Made by a program: the position numbers and the translations under genes | The notes under the pieces: model-generated | Told to the model about the DNA's origin: nothing | The model's database searches: none | The model's input: only the letters and a program-made list of their open reading frames with translations | Part shown: in pieces, positions 1-8,656 of the stretch | How positions within the stretch are numbered: the first letter of the stretch is position 1 | How the letters are laid out: every line of letters starts with the position of its first letter | From: an uncultured Bacteroidia bacterium | Lineage (GTDB): Bacteria > Bacteroidota > Bacteroidia > Bacteroidales > Prolixibacteraceae | NCBI GenBank assembly: GCA_903897145.1 | Contig: CAIUAN010000040.1 | Span: 124,001 to 188,000 of the forward strand | Length of the DNA stretch: 64,000 bases | Reading direction: 5' to 3'

Positions 1-296
1 CCACCTGTATCGTTAAAAACCTATTGACATTCGCTCGTTTTTACCGACACGAATCATGCGGCCAATGTAGCCCATGTCGCGAAGGAACTAGCTGGATGGA
101 GAAAATATTAATGCGCATTGAAGGCGGACAAGGGACGATGAAAGATATCGACTTGCTGGTTAACATTGCGAAACATGTAGAAGGAAATACAATTTGTCCA
201 CTTGGCGATGCTGCTGCATGGCCCGTTGCGAGTGCGATACTTCATTTCCGTGAAGAATTTGAAGAACACGTAAAACTACAAAAATGCCCCTTTTAA
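1..296 (+). CDS. nuoF: NADH-quinone oxidoreductase subunit F, C-terminal fragment
   Basis: This is the 3' end of the complex I subunit that carries FMN and the N3 [4Fe-4S] cluster and oxidises NADH on the cytoplasmic side. The reading frame is open from the window edge (codons from position 3), so the start lies outside. The fragment contains the family signature ESCGQCSPCREG, which holds three of the four cluster cysteines, and the fourth in TICPLGDAA. It overlaps the nuoG start by 13 bp, as expected for translationally coupled complex I genes. The only uncertainty is the missing N-terminus. Confidence 0.93.
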   Translation, partial: TCIVKNLLTFARFYRHESCGQCSPCREGTSWMEKILMRIEGGQGTMKDIDLLVNIAKHVEGNTICPLGDAAAWPVASAILHFREEFEEHVKLQKCPF

Positions 297-1207
297 AGGT
301 AACCATCGACAATGTTGAGGTTGAAGTAGAAGCTGGAACAACCATAATGAATGCAGCCCGTCAGGTTGGTGGGCATATTGTGCCTCCAGCGATGTGCTAT
401 TATTCTAAACTTGAAGGTAGCGGAGGTAAATGCCGTACCTGTCTGGTAAGAGTTGCACAAGGTTCTGCCAAAGACCCGCGTCCAATGCCTAAACTCGTAG
501 CCTCTTGCCGTACCCTCGTTCAAGATGGGATGGTAGTCGAAAATACAACCTCGCCAGAAGCGATGGATAGTCGTCAGGCGATAACAGAATTCTTGTTGAT
601 TAACCACCCTTTGGATTGCCCAGTTTGCGACCAGGCTGGCGAATGTCATCTACAAGATCTTTCTTATGTGCACGGCCTCGAAGAGACACGCACAGTAGAA
701 GAACGTCGGGTATTTAAACCGATTGACATTGGTGATAAGATAAAACTTCATATGAACCGCTGCATCTTATGCTATCGCTGTGTGATGGTCGCTGATCAGA
801 TCACCGATAAAAGGGTTCATGGCATATTGGGTCGAGGCGATCATTCAGAAATTAGCACCCATATTCTGAAAGCAGTAGATAACGATTTCTCTGGTAATAT
901 GATCGATGTTTGTCCAGTAGGAGCCTTGACTGACAACACGTTTAGATTTAAAAGTCGCGTTTGGTTTACGAAACCTTTCGATGCACATCGTAACTGTACC
1001 AAGTGCAGCGGCAAAGTGGTTTTGTGGATGAAAGGGGAAGAACTTCTGCGCGTAACGGGAAGAAAAGATAAATATGGAGAGTTGGATGAGTTTATTTGCA
1101 ACGATTGTCGTTTTGATCACAAGGCAACAGCTGATTGGACTATTGAAGGACCAAGAGCCATTGAGCGTCATTCTGTAATCTCTCAAAATCATTACGGCAA
1201 GCAATAA
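284..1207 (+). CDS. nuoG: NADH-quinone oxidoreductase subunit G, short form
   Basis: Iron-sulfur subunit of the complex I electron-input arm. Residues 1-80 form a [2Fe-2S] ferredoxin domain with C38, C50, C53 and C75. The His-Cys3 [4Fe-4S] site follows (H108, C112, C115, C121), then a ferredoxin-like Cys cluster (NRCILCYRCV and DVCPVGAL). The protein ends at 307 residues, shortly after a Cys pair near NCTKC and another in ICNDC, which look like the opening of the molybdopterin-type domain. The roughly 600-residue remainder found in proteobacterial NuoG is absent. As far as I know short NuoG is normal in Bacteroidota, so I read this as a lineage form and not a truncation. Confidence 0.93.
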   Translation: MPLLKVTIDNVEVEVEAGTTIMNAARQVGGHIVPPAMCYYSKLEGSGGKCRTCLVRVAQGSAKDPRPMPKLVASCRTLVQDGMVVENTTSPEAMDSRQAITEFLLINHPLDCPVCDQAGECHLQDLSYVHGLEETRTVEERRVFKPIDIGDKIKLHMNRCILCYRCVMVADQITDKRVHGILGRGDHSEISTHILKAVDNDFSGNMIDVCPVGALTDNTFRFKSRVWFTKPFDAHRNCTKCSGKVVLWMKGEELLRVTGRKDKYGELDEFICNDCRFDHKATADWTIEGPRAIERHSVISQNHYGKQ

Positions 1208-1213
1208 TAGGAT

Positions 1214-2245
1214 ATGGATTTTTCAACATTAATTTTTAAAGCGATATTTCTGTTCATCATTTTGTTGGTGACTCTAGTCGTTGCGATGTATTCGACTTAT
1301 GCTGAACGGAAAGTAGCTGCATTTATGCAAGATCGGAATGGCCCTAATCGCGCTGGACCATTTGGTTTACTACAGCCTCTTGCCGACGGATTGAAAATGT
1401 TTATGAAAGAGGAGATTATTCCGTTAACGGCGAATAAATATCTTTTTATTTTAGGTCCATCAATTGCGATGACCACTGCGCTGCTCACTGGAGTTGTTAT
1501 TCCTTGGGGTGATACTTTAACGATTGGTGATCATGTCTATTCGTTGCAGATGGCTGATCTGAATATTGGGATTCTGTATGTCTTTGCAATGGTATCTATT
1601 GGCGTTTATGGCATTATGATCGGTGGCTGGGCATCGAATAATAAATATGCATTACTAGGAGCTATCAGAGCAGCATCTCAGATGATTAGCTATGAGTTGG
1701 CCATGGGAATGTCAATTATTGCACTTGTTCTGACCACTGGCTCACTTAGCCTACATGACATTGTTGCTCAGCAACATGGGATGCACTGGAATGTTTTCTA
1801 TCAACCACTGGGCTTCTTTATCTTTTTAATCTGCGCATTTGCCGAGACTAATCGTGCGCCATTTGATCTTCCAGAATGTGAGACAGAGCTAATTGGTGGT
1901 TATCATACCGAATACAGCTCCATGAAACTTGGCTTTTATCTATTTGCTGAATACGTAAATATGTTTATCTCATCAGCTGTCATTGCTACCTTATATTTCG
2001 GGGGATACAATATGCCATTTATTGACCAGTTGGGTCTTTCATCTAATGCAGTCACTTTTATCGGAATGGCCTTTTTCTTTATTAAGATCTTTGCCTTTAT
2101 ATTCCTGTTTATGTGGATCCGTTGGACCTTACCCCGCTTTAGATACGATCAACTCATGAACCTGGGTTGGAAGGGCCTACTTCCGTTAGCGATCTTTAAT
2201 ATTCTAGCTACTGGAACTTATTATTTCTTTACTTCATTAAAATAA
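1214..2245 (+). CDS. nuoH: NADH-quinone oxidoreductase subunit H
   Basis: Membrane subunit of complex I (ND1 homologue) that helps form the quinone-binding chamber and links the peripheral arm to the proton-pumping arm. It has 343 residues with about eight hydrophobic segments. Family motifs include AERKVAAFMQDRNGPNR near residue 30 and NRAPFDLPECETELIGGY near residue 215, the conserved acidic loop facing quinone. It starts 6 bp after nuoG and is followed 11 bp later by nuoI. Length and gene order are typical. Confidence 0.95.
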   Translation: MDFSTLIFKAIFLFIILLVTLVVAMYSTYAERKVAAFMQDRNGPNRAGPFGLLQPLADGLKMFMKEEIIPLTANKYLFILGPSIAMTTALLTGVVIPWGDTLTIGDHVYSLQMADLNIGILYVFAMVSIGVYGIMIGGWASNNKYALLGAIRAASQMISYELAMGMSIIALVLTTGSLSLHDIVAQQHGMHWNVFYQPLGFFIFLICAFAETNRAPFDLPECETELIGGYHTEYSSMKLGFYLFAEYVNMFISSAVIATLYFGGYNMPFIDQLGLSSNAVTFIGMAFFFIKIFAFIFLFMWIRWTLPRFRYDQLMNLGWKGLLPLAIFNILATGTYYFFTSLK

Positions 2246-2256
2246 TCCGATACACA

Positions 2257-2826
2257 ATGGAAAAATTAACAAACAGATCGGTTGTGGCTTCGGATAAGAA
2301 GATGACGTTTATGGAGCGCATCTATGTTCCTGCAATTCTTAAAGGGATGTCGATCACTATAACCCATTTTTTTAAAAAGAAGGCTACGATTAATTACCCT
2401 GAAGAGAAACGTGAATTTAGTAAAGTATACCGAGGACAGCATGTCTTAAAACGCGATGACGAAGGCCGCGAACGCTGCACTGCCTGTGGATTATGCGCTG
2501 TAGCTTGTCCTGCAGAAGCTATAACCATGGTGGCTGCAGAACGTAAACCAGGAGAAGAGAATCTATATCGCGAAGAGAAATATGCAGCTGTTTATGAGAT
2601 CAATATGCTTCGCTGCATCTATTGCGGCGACTGCGAAGATGCCTGTCCAAAAGAAGCAATATTCTTGACCGACCGTATCGTAGCTTCACAGTATGAGCGT
2701 ATGCCATTTGTATATGGCAAAGATATTCTAGTTGAACCAACAGATCTTAGAGTGGATATCTCTGCTAGACAGACCTCAGCTGTTCATGATTTTAAAAAGA
2801 ATAAAGCATTTGCACACAATAGATAA
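2257..2826 (+). CDS. nuoI: NADH-quinone oxidoreductase subunit I
   Basis: Carries clusters N6a and N6b, which pass electrons towards the N2 cluster and quinone. Two classic [4Fe-4S] ferredoxin motifs are visible: C74-C77-C80-C84 (CTACGLCAVACP) and C120-C123-C126-C130 (CIYCGDCEDACP). The extra N-terminal 25 residues before the membrane-contacting helix and the 189-residue length fit the bacterial subunit. It lies between nuoH and nuoJ in the standard order, and the 32-bp gap to nuoJ is one of the longest in the operon. Confidence 0.95.
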   Translation: MEKLTNRSVVASDKKMTFMERIYVPAILKGMSITITHFFKKKATINYPEEKREFSKVYRGQHVLKRDDEGRERCTACGLCAVACPAEAITMVAAERKPGEENLYREEKYAAVYEINMLRCIYCGDCEDACPKEAIFLTDRIVASQYERMPFVYGKDILVEPTDLRVDISARQTSAVHDFKKNKAFAHNR

Positions 2827-2858
2827 GAACTTAAAAACAATATTTTAATACCCGTACA

Positions 2859-3350
2859 ATGATCTTTCTGTTTTATTTGCTTTCAGCCATAATGATCTTC
2901 TGTGCCTTGTTGGTGGTTTTCTCGAAGAATCCAATTAACAATGTCATCTACTTAATTTTGTGCTTCATTGCGATGGCTGGTCATTATATCTTGCTTAATG
3001 CTCAATTTTTGGCGGTTGTTCATATCATTGTTTATACGGGAGCGATCATGGTGCTATTTCTCTTTGTGATCATGTTATTAAACTTAAATAAAGCAATCAT
3101 TATACGGAAGTCAACAGTAACTCGAATTTCAGCGGTTGTTACAGGAGGAATATTCTTCCTTGTTTTACTAGCCGCTACTAGACAGACTTTTGAGATAAAG
3201 GCTAAATATCCTTTTAATAGTGAAATTGGGTTAGTTTCTGGTATTGGCAAAACTCTATTTGGTGAATTTTTGCTTCCATTTGAAATCTCATCCATCTTAT
3301 TTATCTCTGCCATGGTTGGAGCTATGATGTTTGGAAAGAAGGACGCTTAA
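2859..3350 (+). CDS. nuoJ: NADH-quinone oxidoreductase subunit J
   Basis: Small membrane subunit of complex I (ND6 homologue). The 163 residues form about five hydrophobic helices. The third contains the family stretch HIIVYTGAIMVLFLFVIML, which includes the pi-bulge region involved in coupling. The position between nuoI and nuoK and the short spacing (12 bp to nuoK) support the call. Sequence conservation in this family is low outside that helix, so identity relies partly on context. Confidence 0.93.
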   Translation: MIFLFYLLSAIMIFCALLVVFSKNPINNVIYLILCFIAMAGHYILLNAQFLAVVHIIVYTGAIMVLFLFVIMLLNLNKAIIIRKSTVTRISAVVTGGIFFLVLLAATRQTFEIKAKYPFNSEIGLVSGIGKTLFGEFLLPFEISSILFISAMVGAMMFGKKDA

Positions 3351-3362
3351 CCTATTTATATT

Positions 3363-3692
3363 ATGAAAGAACTATCATCCGCAATACAACTTATTCCACT
3401 TGAGAATTACATTTTCTTAAGTGTTGCCCTTTTCAGCATTGGCATGATGGGTGTGTTGTTTCGAAGAAATACAATTGCCATTTTGATGTGCCTTGAGCTG
3501 ATGTTTAACTCGGTGAACCTTTTGTTAACCGCATTCTCAGCTTATCATTCGGATCCTTCAGGTCAGGTTTTTGTCTTCTTTATTATGATCGTAGCCGCTG
3601 CGGAGGTTGCAGTAGGTTTATCTATTGTTGTTATGATGAAACGTAATGTCGACTCTATTGATATTAATCTTTTGAATAGATTGAAATGGTAG
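3363..3692 (+). CDS. nuoK: NADH-quinone oxidoreductase subunit K
   Basis: Small antiporter-like membrane subunit (ND4L homologue) with three predicted helices in 109 residues. The conserved glutamate of helix 2 sits in MCLELMFNSVNLLL, and the third helix contains FFIMIVAAAEVAVGLSIVV with the second conserved glutamate; both are part of the proton path. The last 7 bp overlap the start of nuoL, so translation of the two is probably coupled. Confidence 0.95.
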   Translation: MKELSSAIQLIPLENYIFLSVALFSIGMMGVLFRRNTIAILMCLELMFNSVNLLLTAFSAYHSDPSGQVFVFFIMIVAAAEVAVGLSIVVMMKRNVDSIDINLLNRLKW

Positions 3693-5587
3693 CTTTAATA
3701 CCCTATATAACTATTGCCTGGCTTGTGCCAGCGTTCCCATTAGTAGGTTTTCTGATTACTAGTTTGGCAAAGAATAAGTTGAAACACAACCAAGCTGGAA
3801 TTATTGCCAGTACGATGGTTGCTCTGTCTTTCATCACCTCGGTATTTTTGTTTTTTATCCTGAACTCTTCTGGACAAGATTCAGCAACCTTAACCCTGTT
3901 TAATTGGATTAGCGCTGGTGATTTAAAGATTCCATTTGCTTTTCTTATTGACCACCTATCACTGGTGATGATGCTAATCATTACTGGTATTGGAGCGTTG
4001 ATTCATATTTACTCAATTGGTTATATGCACGATGATGAGCGCCTAAATTCGTTCTTCGCCCAGATGAATCTCTTTACCTTTAGTATGCTTCTTTTGGTCA
4101 TGGGAGCTAACTATTTGATTCTTTTTATTGGTTGGGAAGGGGTTGGTTTTTGCTCGTATTTACTCATTGGATTCTGGTTTAAAAATCCAGCCTTTAACTA
4201 TGCTGCGCGCAAAGCATTTGTGATGAATCGAATTGGTGATCTAGGTTTTATCCTAGGTATCATCATGCTGTTTTTCACGTTTAAATCGGTTAGTTTTAAT
4301 GAGGTTTTCTCACAAGCTGCCACCTTACAAAGTGGCGCCCCAATACTTACACTTATTACCTTATTGCTATTGGTTGGTGCTGTAGGTAAGAGTGCTCAGA
4401 TACCTTTGTTTACTTGGCTTCCTGATGCGATGGCTGGACCAACACCAGTATCGGCATTAATCCATGCTGCAACAATGGTGACTGCCGGTATCTATATGAT
4501 TGCTCGTTCAAGTATACTCTATAACCTAGCTCCGATAACTTCGAATGTGATGATTGTACTCGGTTTAACAACCGCTATCATAACAGCTATTGTCGGTCTT
4601 CGTCAAAACGATATCAAAAAAGTACTGGCTTATTCTACGGTATCTCAGCTGGGATATATGTTCTTAGCTTTGGGATTAGGTGCCTATTCAGCGGCAATCT
4701 TCCATGTTACTACCCATGCATTCTTTAAGGCCTTATTATTCTTAGGCGCAGGAAGTATCATTCACGCCATGGGTGGTGAGCAGGATATTCGCAAAATGGG
4801 TGGACTACGCAGTAAAATGCCAATAACCTTTATAACCTTCTTGATCGCAACATTAGCGATCAGTGGAATACCCCCTTTCTCAGGTTTCTTCAGTAAAGAT
4901 TTAATCCTAACTAAAGCATTTGAGACAAGTCCGTGGCTTTATGCCTTCGCCCTTGGTGGAGCGTTGATTACCTGTTTTTACATGTTTAGACTTTTCTACT
5001 TGGTATTCTTTGGTGATCAGCGTTTGTCTTCTGCACATCCTCATGAATCACCACGTGTGATGACGGTGCCTCTGATGGTCTTAAGTGTGCTCTCACTCTT
5101 TGGAGGGTTCTTGAATATTCCGGCACTCTTTGGGGGCAATTCAGGATTCGAAAATTTCTTACATAAAGCAGTCACTTCAAAAGAATCGGGCGAGATACAT
5201 AGTGCCACCGAGATTGGCTTAATCATTGTTTCCCTATCACTCCTTGGGATTATTATCCTATTGGCTTATCGGACGTATGTTAAAAAGTCAACTGTTCCAG
5301 CGGCCGATGGAGCTCCAAGTTCTCTGATCGCTCGCATAGTGGCAAACAAGTTTTACCTCGATGAGATTTTCGCCGCTTTAATCGAAAAACCATTTGGACG
5401 CTTATCGGTTTTCTTATTTAAATCTGTCGAAGTTAAAGTTCTTGACTCTGCCGTTGATGGAGTTGGAACATTGACCTCTCGATTAGGAAGCCTCGTGCGA
5501 CGTCTGCAACAAGGGAATATCAGTTTCTATCTTTTTGCGATGGTGGCTGGGATACTTTTATTTATCATCTTTATTTTATTTGTCTGA
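3686..5587 (+). CDS. nuoL: NADH-quinone oxidoreductase subunit L
   Basis: Distal proton-pumping subunit of complex I (ND5 homologue, Mrp-antiporter family). The 633 residues contain about 16 membrane helices. The core motif GWEGVGFCSYLLIGFW (near residue 148) carries the key glutamate, and HAATMVTAGIYMIAR (near 260) the conserved histidine region. The C-terminal part has the expected amphipathic lateral-helix region before a final membrane segment. It overlaps nuoK by 7 bp. Its stop codon lies 4 bp before the preferred nuoM start. Confidence 0.95.
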   Translation: MVALIPYITIAWLVPAFPLVGFLITSLAKNKLKHNQAGIIASTMVALSFITSVFLFFILNSSGQDSATLTLFNWISAGDLKIPFAFLIDHLSLVMMLIITGIGALIHIYSIGYMHDDERLNSFFAQMNLFTFSMLLLVMGANYLILFIGWEGVGFCSYLLIGFWFKNPAFNYAARKAFVMNRIGDLGFILGIIMLFFTFKSVSFNEVFSQAATLQSGAPILTLITLLLLVGAVGKSAQIPLFTWLPDAMAGPTPVSALIHAATMVTAGIYMIARSSILYNLAPITSNVMIVLGLTTAIITAIVGLRQNDIKKVLAYSTVSQLGYMFLALGLGAYSAAIFHVTTHAFFKALLFLGAGSIIHAMGGEQDIRKMGGLRSKMPITFITFLIATLAISGIPPFSGFFSKDLILTKAFETSPWLYAFALGGALITCFYMFRLFYLVFFGDQRLSSAHPHESPRVMTVPLMVLSVLSLFGGFLNIPALFGGNSGFENFLHKAVTSKESGEIHSATEIGLIIVSLSLLGIIILLAYRTYVKKSTVPAADGAPSSLIARIVANKFYLDEIFAALIEKPFGRLSVFLFKSVEVKVLDSAVDGVGTLTSRLGSLVRRLQQGNISFYLFAMVAGILLFIIFILFV

Positions 5588-5591
5588 AGCC

Positions 5592-7058
5592 ATGATATTA
5601 CTGATAATCTTATTATTGCCTTTAGTTACTGGTCTGGGTATACTCTTTTTGAGAAATTCATGCACCGTGCGTATTGTGGCTTTGACTTCGACAATTGTCA
5701 ATCTATTGCTGACCTTCGTTGTAATGGGAACCTCGCCAGCTGCTACTTTTTCAGCAGAGTGGAATAATCTGATGGGTATAAGGTTCTCATTAGGATTTGA
5801 TGGCATTAGCCTCTTGATGCTATTGCTCACAAACCTATTATTCCCATTTATTATCTTGGCAGGATTTAAGCGCGAGCAGAAGCAGGTCTCTATTTTGAAC
5901 TTCTTAATCTTGCTTACTCAGGCAGCCCTGATCGGTGTTTTCTTGTCACAAAATGCATTCTTGTTTTATATTTTCTGGGAGTTAACACTCATTCCAATCT
6001 ACTTTATCCTGCTTCTATGGGGTGGTGAAAATAGCAGAGCCGTAACCTTGAAATTCTTTATCTATACTTTGGCAGGAAGCTTATTCTTGTTGATTGGAAT
6101 AATCTATTTGGTGCAGTTAACACCCGGAATTCATTCGACTGACTTTTCGGTTTTAAACCAACTTCATATTCCGGCAGCCACACAAATCTGGCTCTTCTGG
6201 GTTTTGTTTATTGCCTTCGCAATCAAAATGCCAATCTTTCCATTTCATACTTGGCAGCCAAATACCTACACCATGGCATCAACTCAAGGGGTGATGATAC
6301 TAGGTGGTGTAATGACGAAAATGGGGATCTATGGAGCCTTGCGCTTCTTATTCCCAATGGTTCCGCAAGGGGTTCTGTATTGGCAGAACATAGTTCTTGT
6401 CATGTGTTTAATTGGCGTTATTTATGCCTCTGTTATTGCCTTTAGGCAGACGAATCTTAAAAGATTGATCGCCTTCTCTTCAATGGCTCATATCTCCCTG
6501 ATGGCAGCAGCTTTATTTATTTACAATTACTATGCTGCACAAGGGTTGTTGTTCCAGGTTGTCACCCATGGGTTAACTGTAGTGGCGTTATTCTATATGG
6601 TTCAGCTGATTCAGGATAAAACAAACACGTTAGAATTGCCTCAGATGGGCGGATTAAAGCACGCAGCTCCGAAAATGGCGATTCTATTACTAATGATCGT
6701 ACTTGTTTCAGTTGCTCTTCCACTTACGGGTGGCTTTATTGGGGAGTTTCTGATCATTATCGGACTTGCGAAACAATCGATTTGGGTGGCATTATTTGGA
6801 GGCACTACCATGATTCTTGGAGCAATATATATGCTTTATGCCTACCAACGAATTATGCTTGGCGACAAAAATGTCTCTTTCAAAAATACCACGGATCTTG
6901 TTCGATTAGATTATTGGATGCTAATACCATTAATTGCAATCTTATTTATCTTAGGTATTTATCCTCAGCCAATACTTAACCTAGTGGAGGTGTCGGCTAA
7001 TACTATGCAAAATCTATTGACTTCTGCTACAGGTGTCGGAACGATGATGCCACATTAA
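5592..7058 (+). CDS. nuoM: NADH-quinone oxidoreductase subunit M
   Basis: Antiporter-like proton-pumping subunit (ND4 homologue). It has 488 residues with about 14 helices and the motifs FWELTLIPIYFILLLWGG and PIFPFHTWQPNTYTMA. The frame is open further upstream to a start at 5535 inside nuoL, but that would add 19 residues unlike the family. ATG 5592 begins directly with the first hydrophobic helix (MILLIILLLPLV) and sits 4 bp after the nuoL stop, so I chose it. Confidence 0.93.
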   Translation: MILLIILLLPLVTGLGILFLRNSCTVRIVALTSTIVNLLLTFVVMGTSPAATFSAEWNNLMGIRFSLGFDGISLLMLLLTNLLFPFIILAGFKREQKQVSILNFLILLTQAALIGVFLSQNAFLFYIFWELTLIPIYFILLLWGGENSRAVTLKFFIYTLAGSLFLLIGIIYLVQLTPGIHSTDFSVLNQLHIPAATQIWLFWVLFIAFAIKMPIFPFHTWQPNTYTMASTQGVMILGGVMTKMGIYGALRFLFPMVPQGVLYWQNIVLVMCLIGVIYASVIAFRQTNLKRLIAFSSMAHISLMAAALFIYNYYAAQGLLFQVVTHGLTVVALFYMVQLIQDKTNTLELPQMGGLKHAAPKMAILLLMIVLVSVALPLTGGFIGEFLIIIGLAKQSIWVALFGGTTMILGAIYMLYAYQRIMLGDKNVSFKNTTDLVRLDYWMLIPLIAILFILGIYPQPILNLVEVSANTMQNLLTSATGVGTMMPH

Positions 7059-7089
7059 TCTATTTGAAACAACTTGAATTGAACCTATA

Positions 7090-8463
7090 ATGAGCGCACT
7101 AATATTTATAGCAGTATTTGGAATTATTGTCCTTTACCTTGGATTTGCAAATAACAAGGCAATACTAGCACCTGTTGCTATTGGGGGATTATTAATTACA
7201 ATGGCTCTCTCGATTAAAGATTGGGGCGTAGGCTCAAAATATTTCCATGACATGATTGTGGTCGACAACTTCTCGATCGCCTTTAATGTCTCCATGCTAA
7301 TCATCACAACACTGATCTTTCTATTTGGCGTTAACTATTACAAAAGGATGGAGCATCATGTTGCCGAGCAGTATGCCTTGATGATCTTTGCACTTACTGG
7401 GGCATTTTTGATGACCTCTTATTCGAATCTGATTATGCTTTTCTTGGGGATTGAGATTTTGTCAATTCCGCTCTACATTCTTGCAGGTGGAAAAAAATCG
7501 TCGTATCGTTCAAACGAAGCGTCTTTCAAATATTTCTTGCTTGGTTCATTCTCAACCGCATTTTTCCTCTTTGGTATCGCCCTTGTCTATGGTGCCTCTT
7601 CGACATTCTATCTTCCAGAGATCAATACCTATATTGCTCAGTATAATGGCCATCTTCCTCCTATGTTAATGGTCGGACTATTGTTTATCCTTATTGGCGT
7701 TTCGTTTAAAGTGGCAGTAGCTCCATTCCACTTCTGGAGCCCTGATGTGTATGAAGGTGCTCCAACATTGGTTACTGCTTTTATGGCCACCGTGGTTAAG
7801 ACTGCTGGCTTTGCAGCTTTTTATCGATTGTTAGGAATGGGACTTTTACCCTTACCTGCGGCATTGGAAAAAACCCTCTGGGTGATGACAGGATTATCTC
7901 TTTTAGTCGGAAACTTAGCGGCACTAAAACAAAGTAACTTCAAACGATTATTGGCTTATTCGGCCATCGTTCATACCGGATTTATGCTTTTGGCGATGCT
8001 TTCACAGCACGACTCTGCAGGGTCAGTATTGCTTTACTATACCTTTGTCTATTCTTTAGCTACGATCCCTCTTTTCATCATCTTCATCCATATGAAACGT
8101 TCAGCGAAAGGGCTGGAAGATTTGGTTATTTTCCGCGGTCTTTATAAACAGAAACCATGGGTGGCCGTATTTATGACCATCTTGATGATGTCATTGGCCG
8201 GCTTGCCGCCTACATCAGGGTTTATGGCGAAATACCAAGTCTTTACATTGGCTATTTCACAAGGATATATTGCAATAACCATCTTTGCTATCGTCATGGC
8301 AATCATTGGCGTTTACTATTATTTCTATGTTCTGCGTGAAGCTTTTACCGATAGTGAGGAGCCTAATCCAATTTTGATCCCCTTTATTAACGCCGCTTTG
8401 ATCATAGCTTGTGGTATCGCCGTTGTTCTATTAGGTCTGTTTACGTTCACAATCCCCATCTAA
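7090..8463 (+). CDS. nuoN: NADH-quinone oxidoreductase subunit N
   Basis: Third antiporter-like proton-pumping subunit (ND2 homologue) and the last gene of the operon. It has 457 residues and about 14 helices. The conserved glutamate is in LGIEILSIPLYILAG (near residue 122), and the lysine/histidine half-channel motif is VAVAPFHFWSPDVYEGAP (near 212). It follows nuoM after 31 bp. No strong terminator is obvious in the 190 bp after it. Confidence 0.94.
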   Translation: MSALIFIAVFGIIVLYLGFANNKAILAPVAIGGLLITMALSIKDWGVGSKYFHDMIVVDNFSIAFNVSMLIITTLIFLFGVNYYKRMEHHVAEQYALMIFALTGAFLMTSYSNLIMLFLGIEILSIPLYILAGGKKSSYRSNEASFKYFLLGSFSTAFFLFGIALVYGASSTFYLPEINTYIAQYNGHLPPMLMVGLLFILIGVSFKVAVAPFHFWSPDVYEGAPTLVTAFMATVVKTAGFAAFYRLLGMGLLPLPAALEKTLWVMTGLSLLVGNLAALKQSNFKRLLAYSAIVHTGFMLLAMLSQHDSAGSVLLYYTFVYSLATIPLFIIFIHMKRSAKGLEDLVIFRGLYKQKPWVAVFMTILMMSLAGLPPTSGFMAKYQVFTLAISQGYIAITIFAIVMAIIGVYYYFYVLREAFTDSEEPNPILIPFINAALIIACGIAVVLLGLFTFTIPI

Positions 8464-8551
8464 ACCCCATAGTAGCTCTGATTTCTTTTTCCTGATACTG
8501 GAATAAATTTCGTTGTGAATAATTGATCTTTTTTCTGATCTTTATGCATGA

Positions 8552-8574
8552 CTTATAAACCTATGTTTTATAAG
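8552..8574. promoter_or_regulatory. inverted repeat before the plus-strand glycan genes
   Basis: CTTATAAA and TTTATAAG form perfect 8-bp arms around a 7-bp spacer about 80 bp before the first gene of the plus-strand cluster. A CTAAA triplet repeat follows at 8579-8593. It could be an operator or a weak nuoN terminator. The only promoter-like box (TATGTTTT, 8562) overlaps it. Function is not shown by the sequence. Confidence 0.3.
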
Positions 8575-8656
8575 ATCCTAAACTAAACTAAACTAATTAG
8601 CCTTACTCAGACTTCTTGGGTGAGCGCGCAAGAAACTATAACTAATCTTGAAAGCA

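Noticed and set aside
5535-5591. Upstream extension of nuoM beginning inside nuoL
   Set aside because: The added 19 residues do not match the family and ATG 5592 begins with the first membrane helix just after the nuoL stop.
8579-8593. Three CTAAA repeats as a regulatory array
   Set aside because: Too short and too A-rich to separate from chance.
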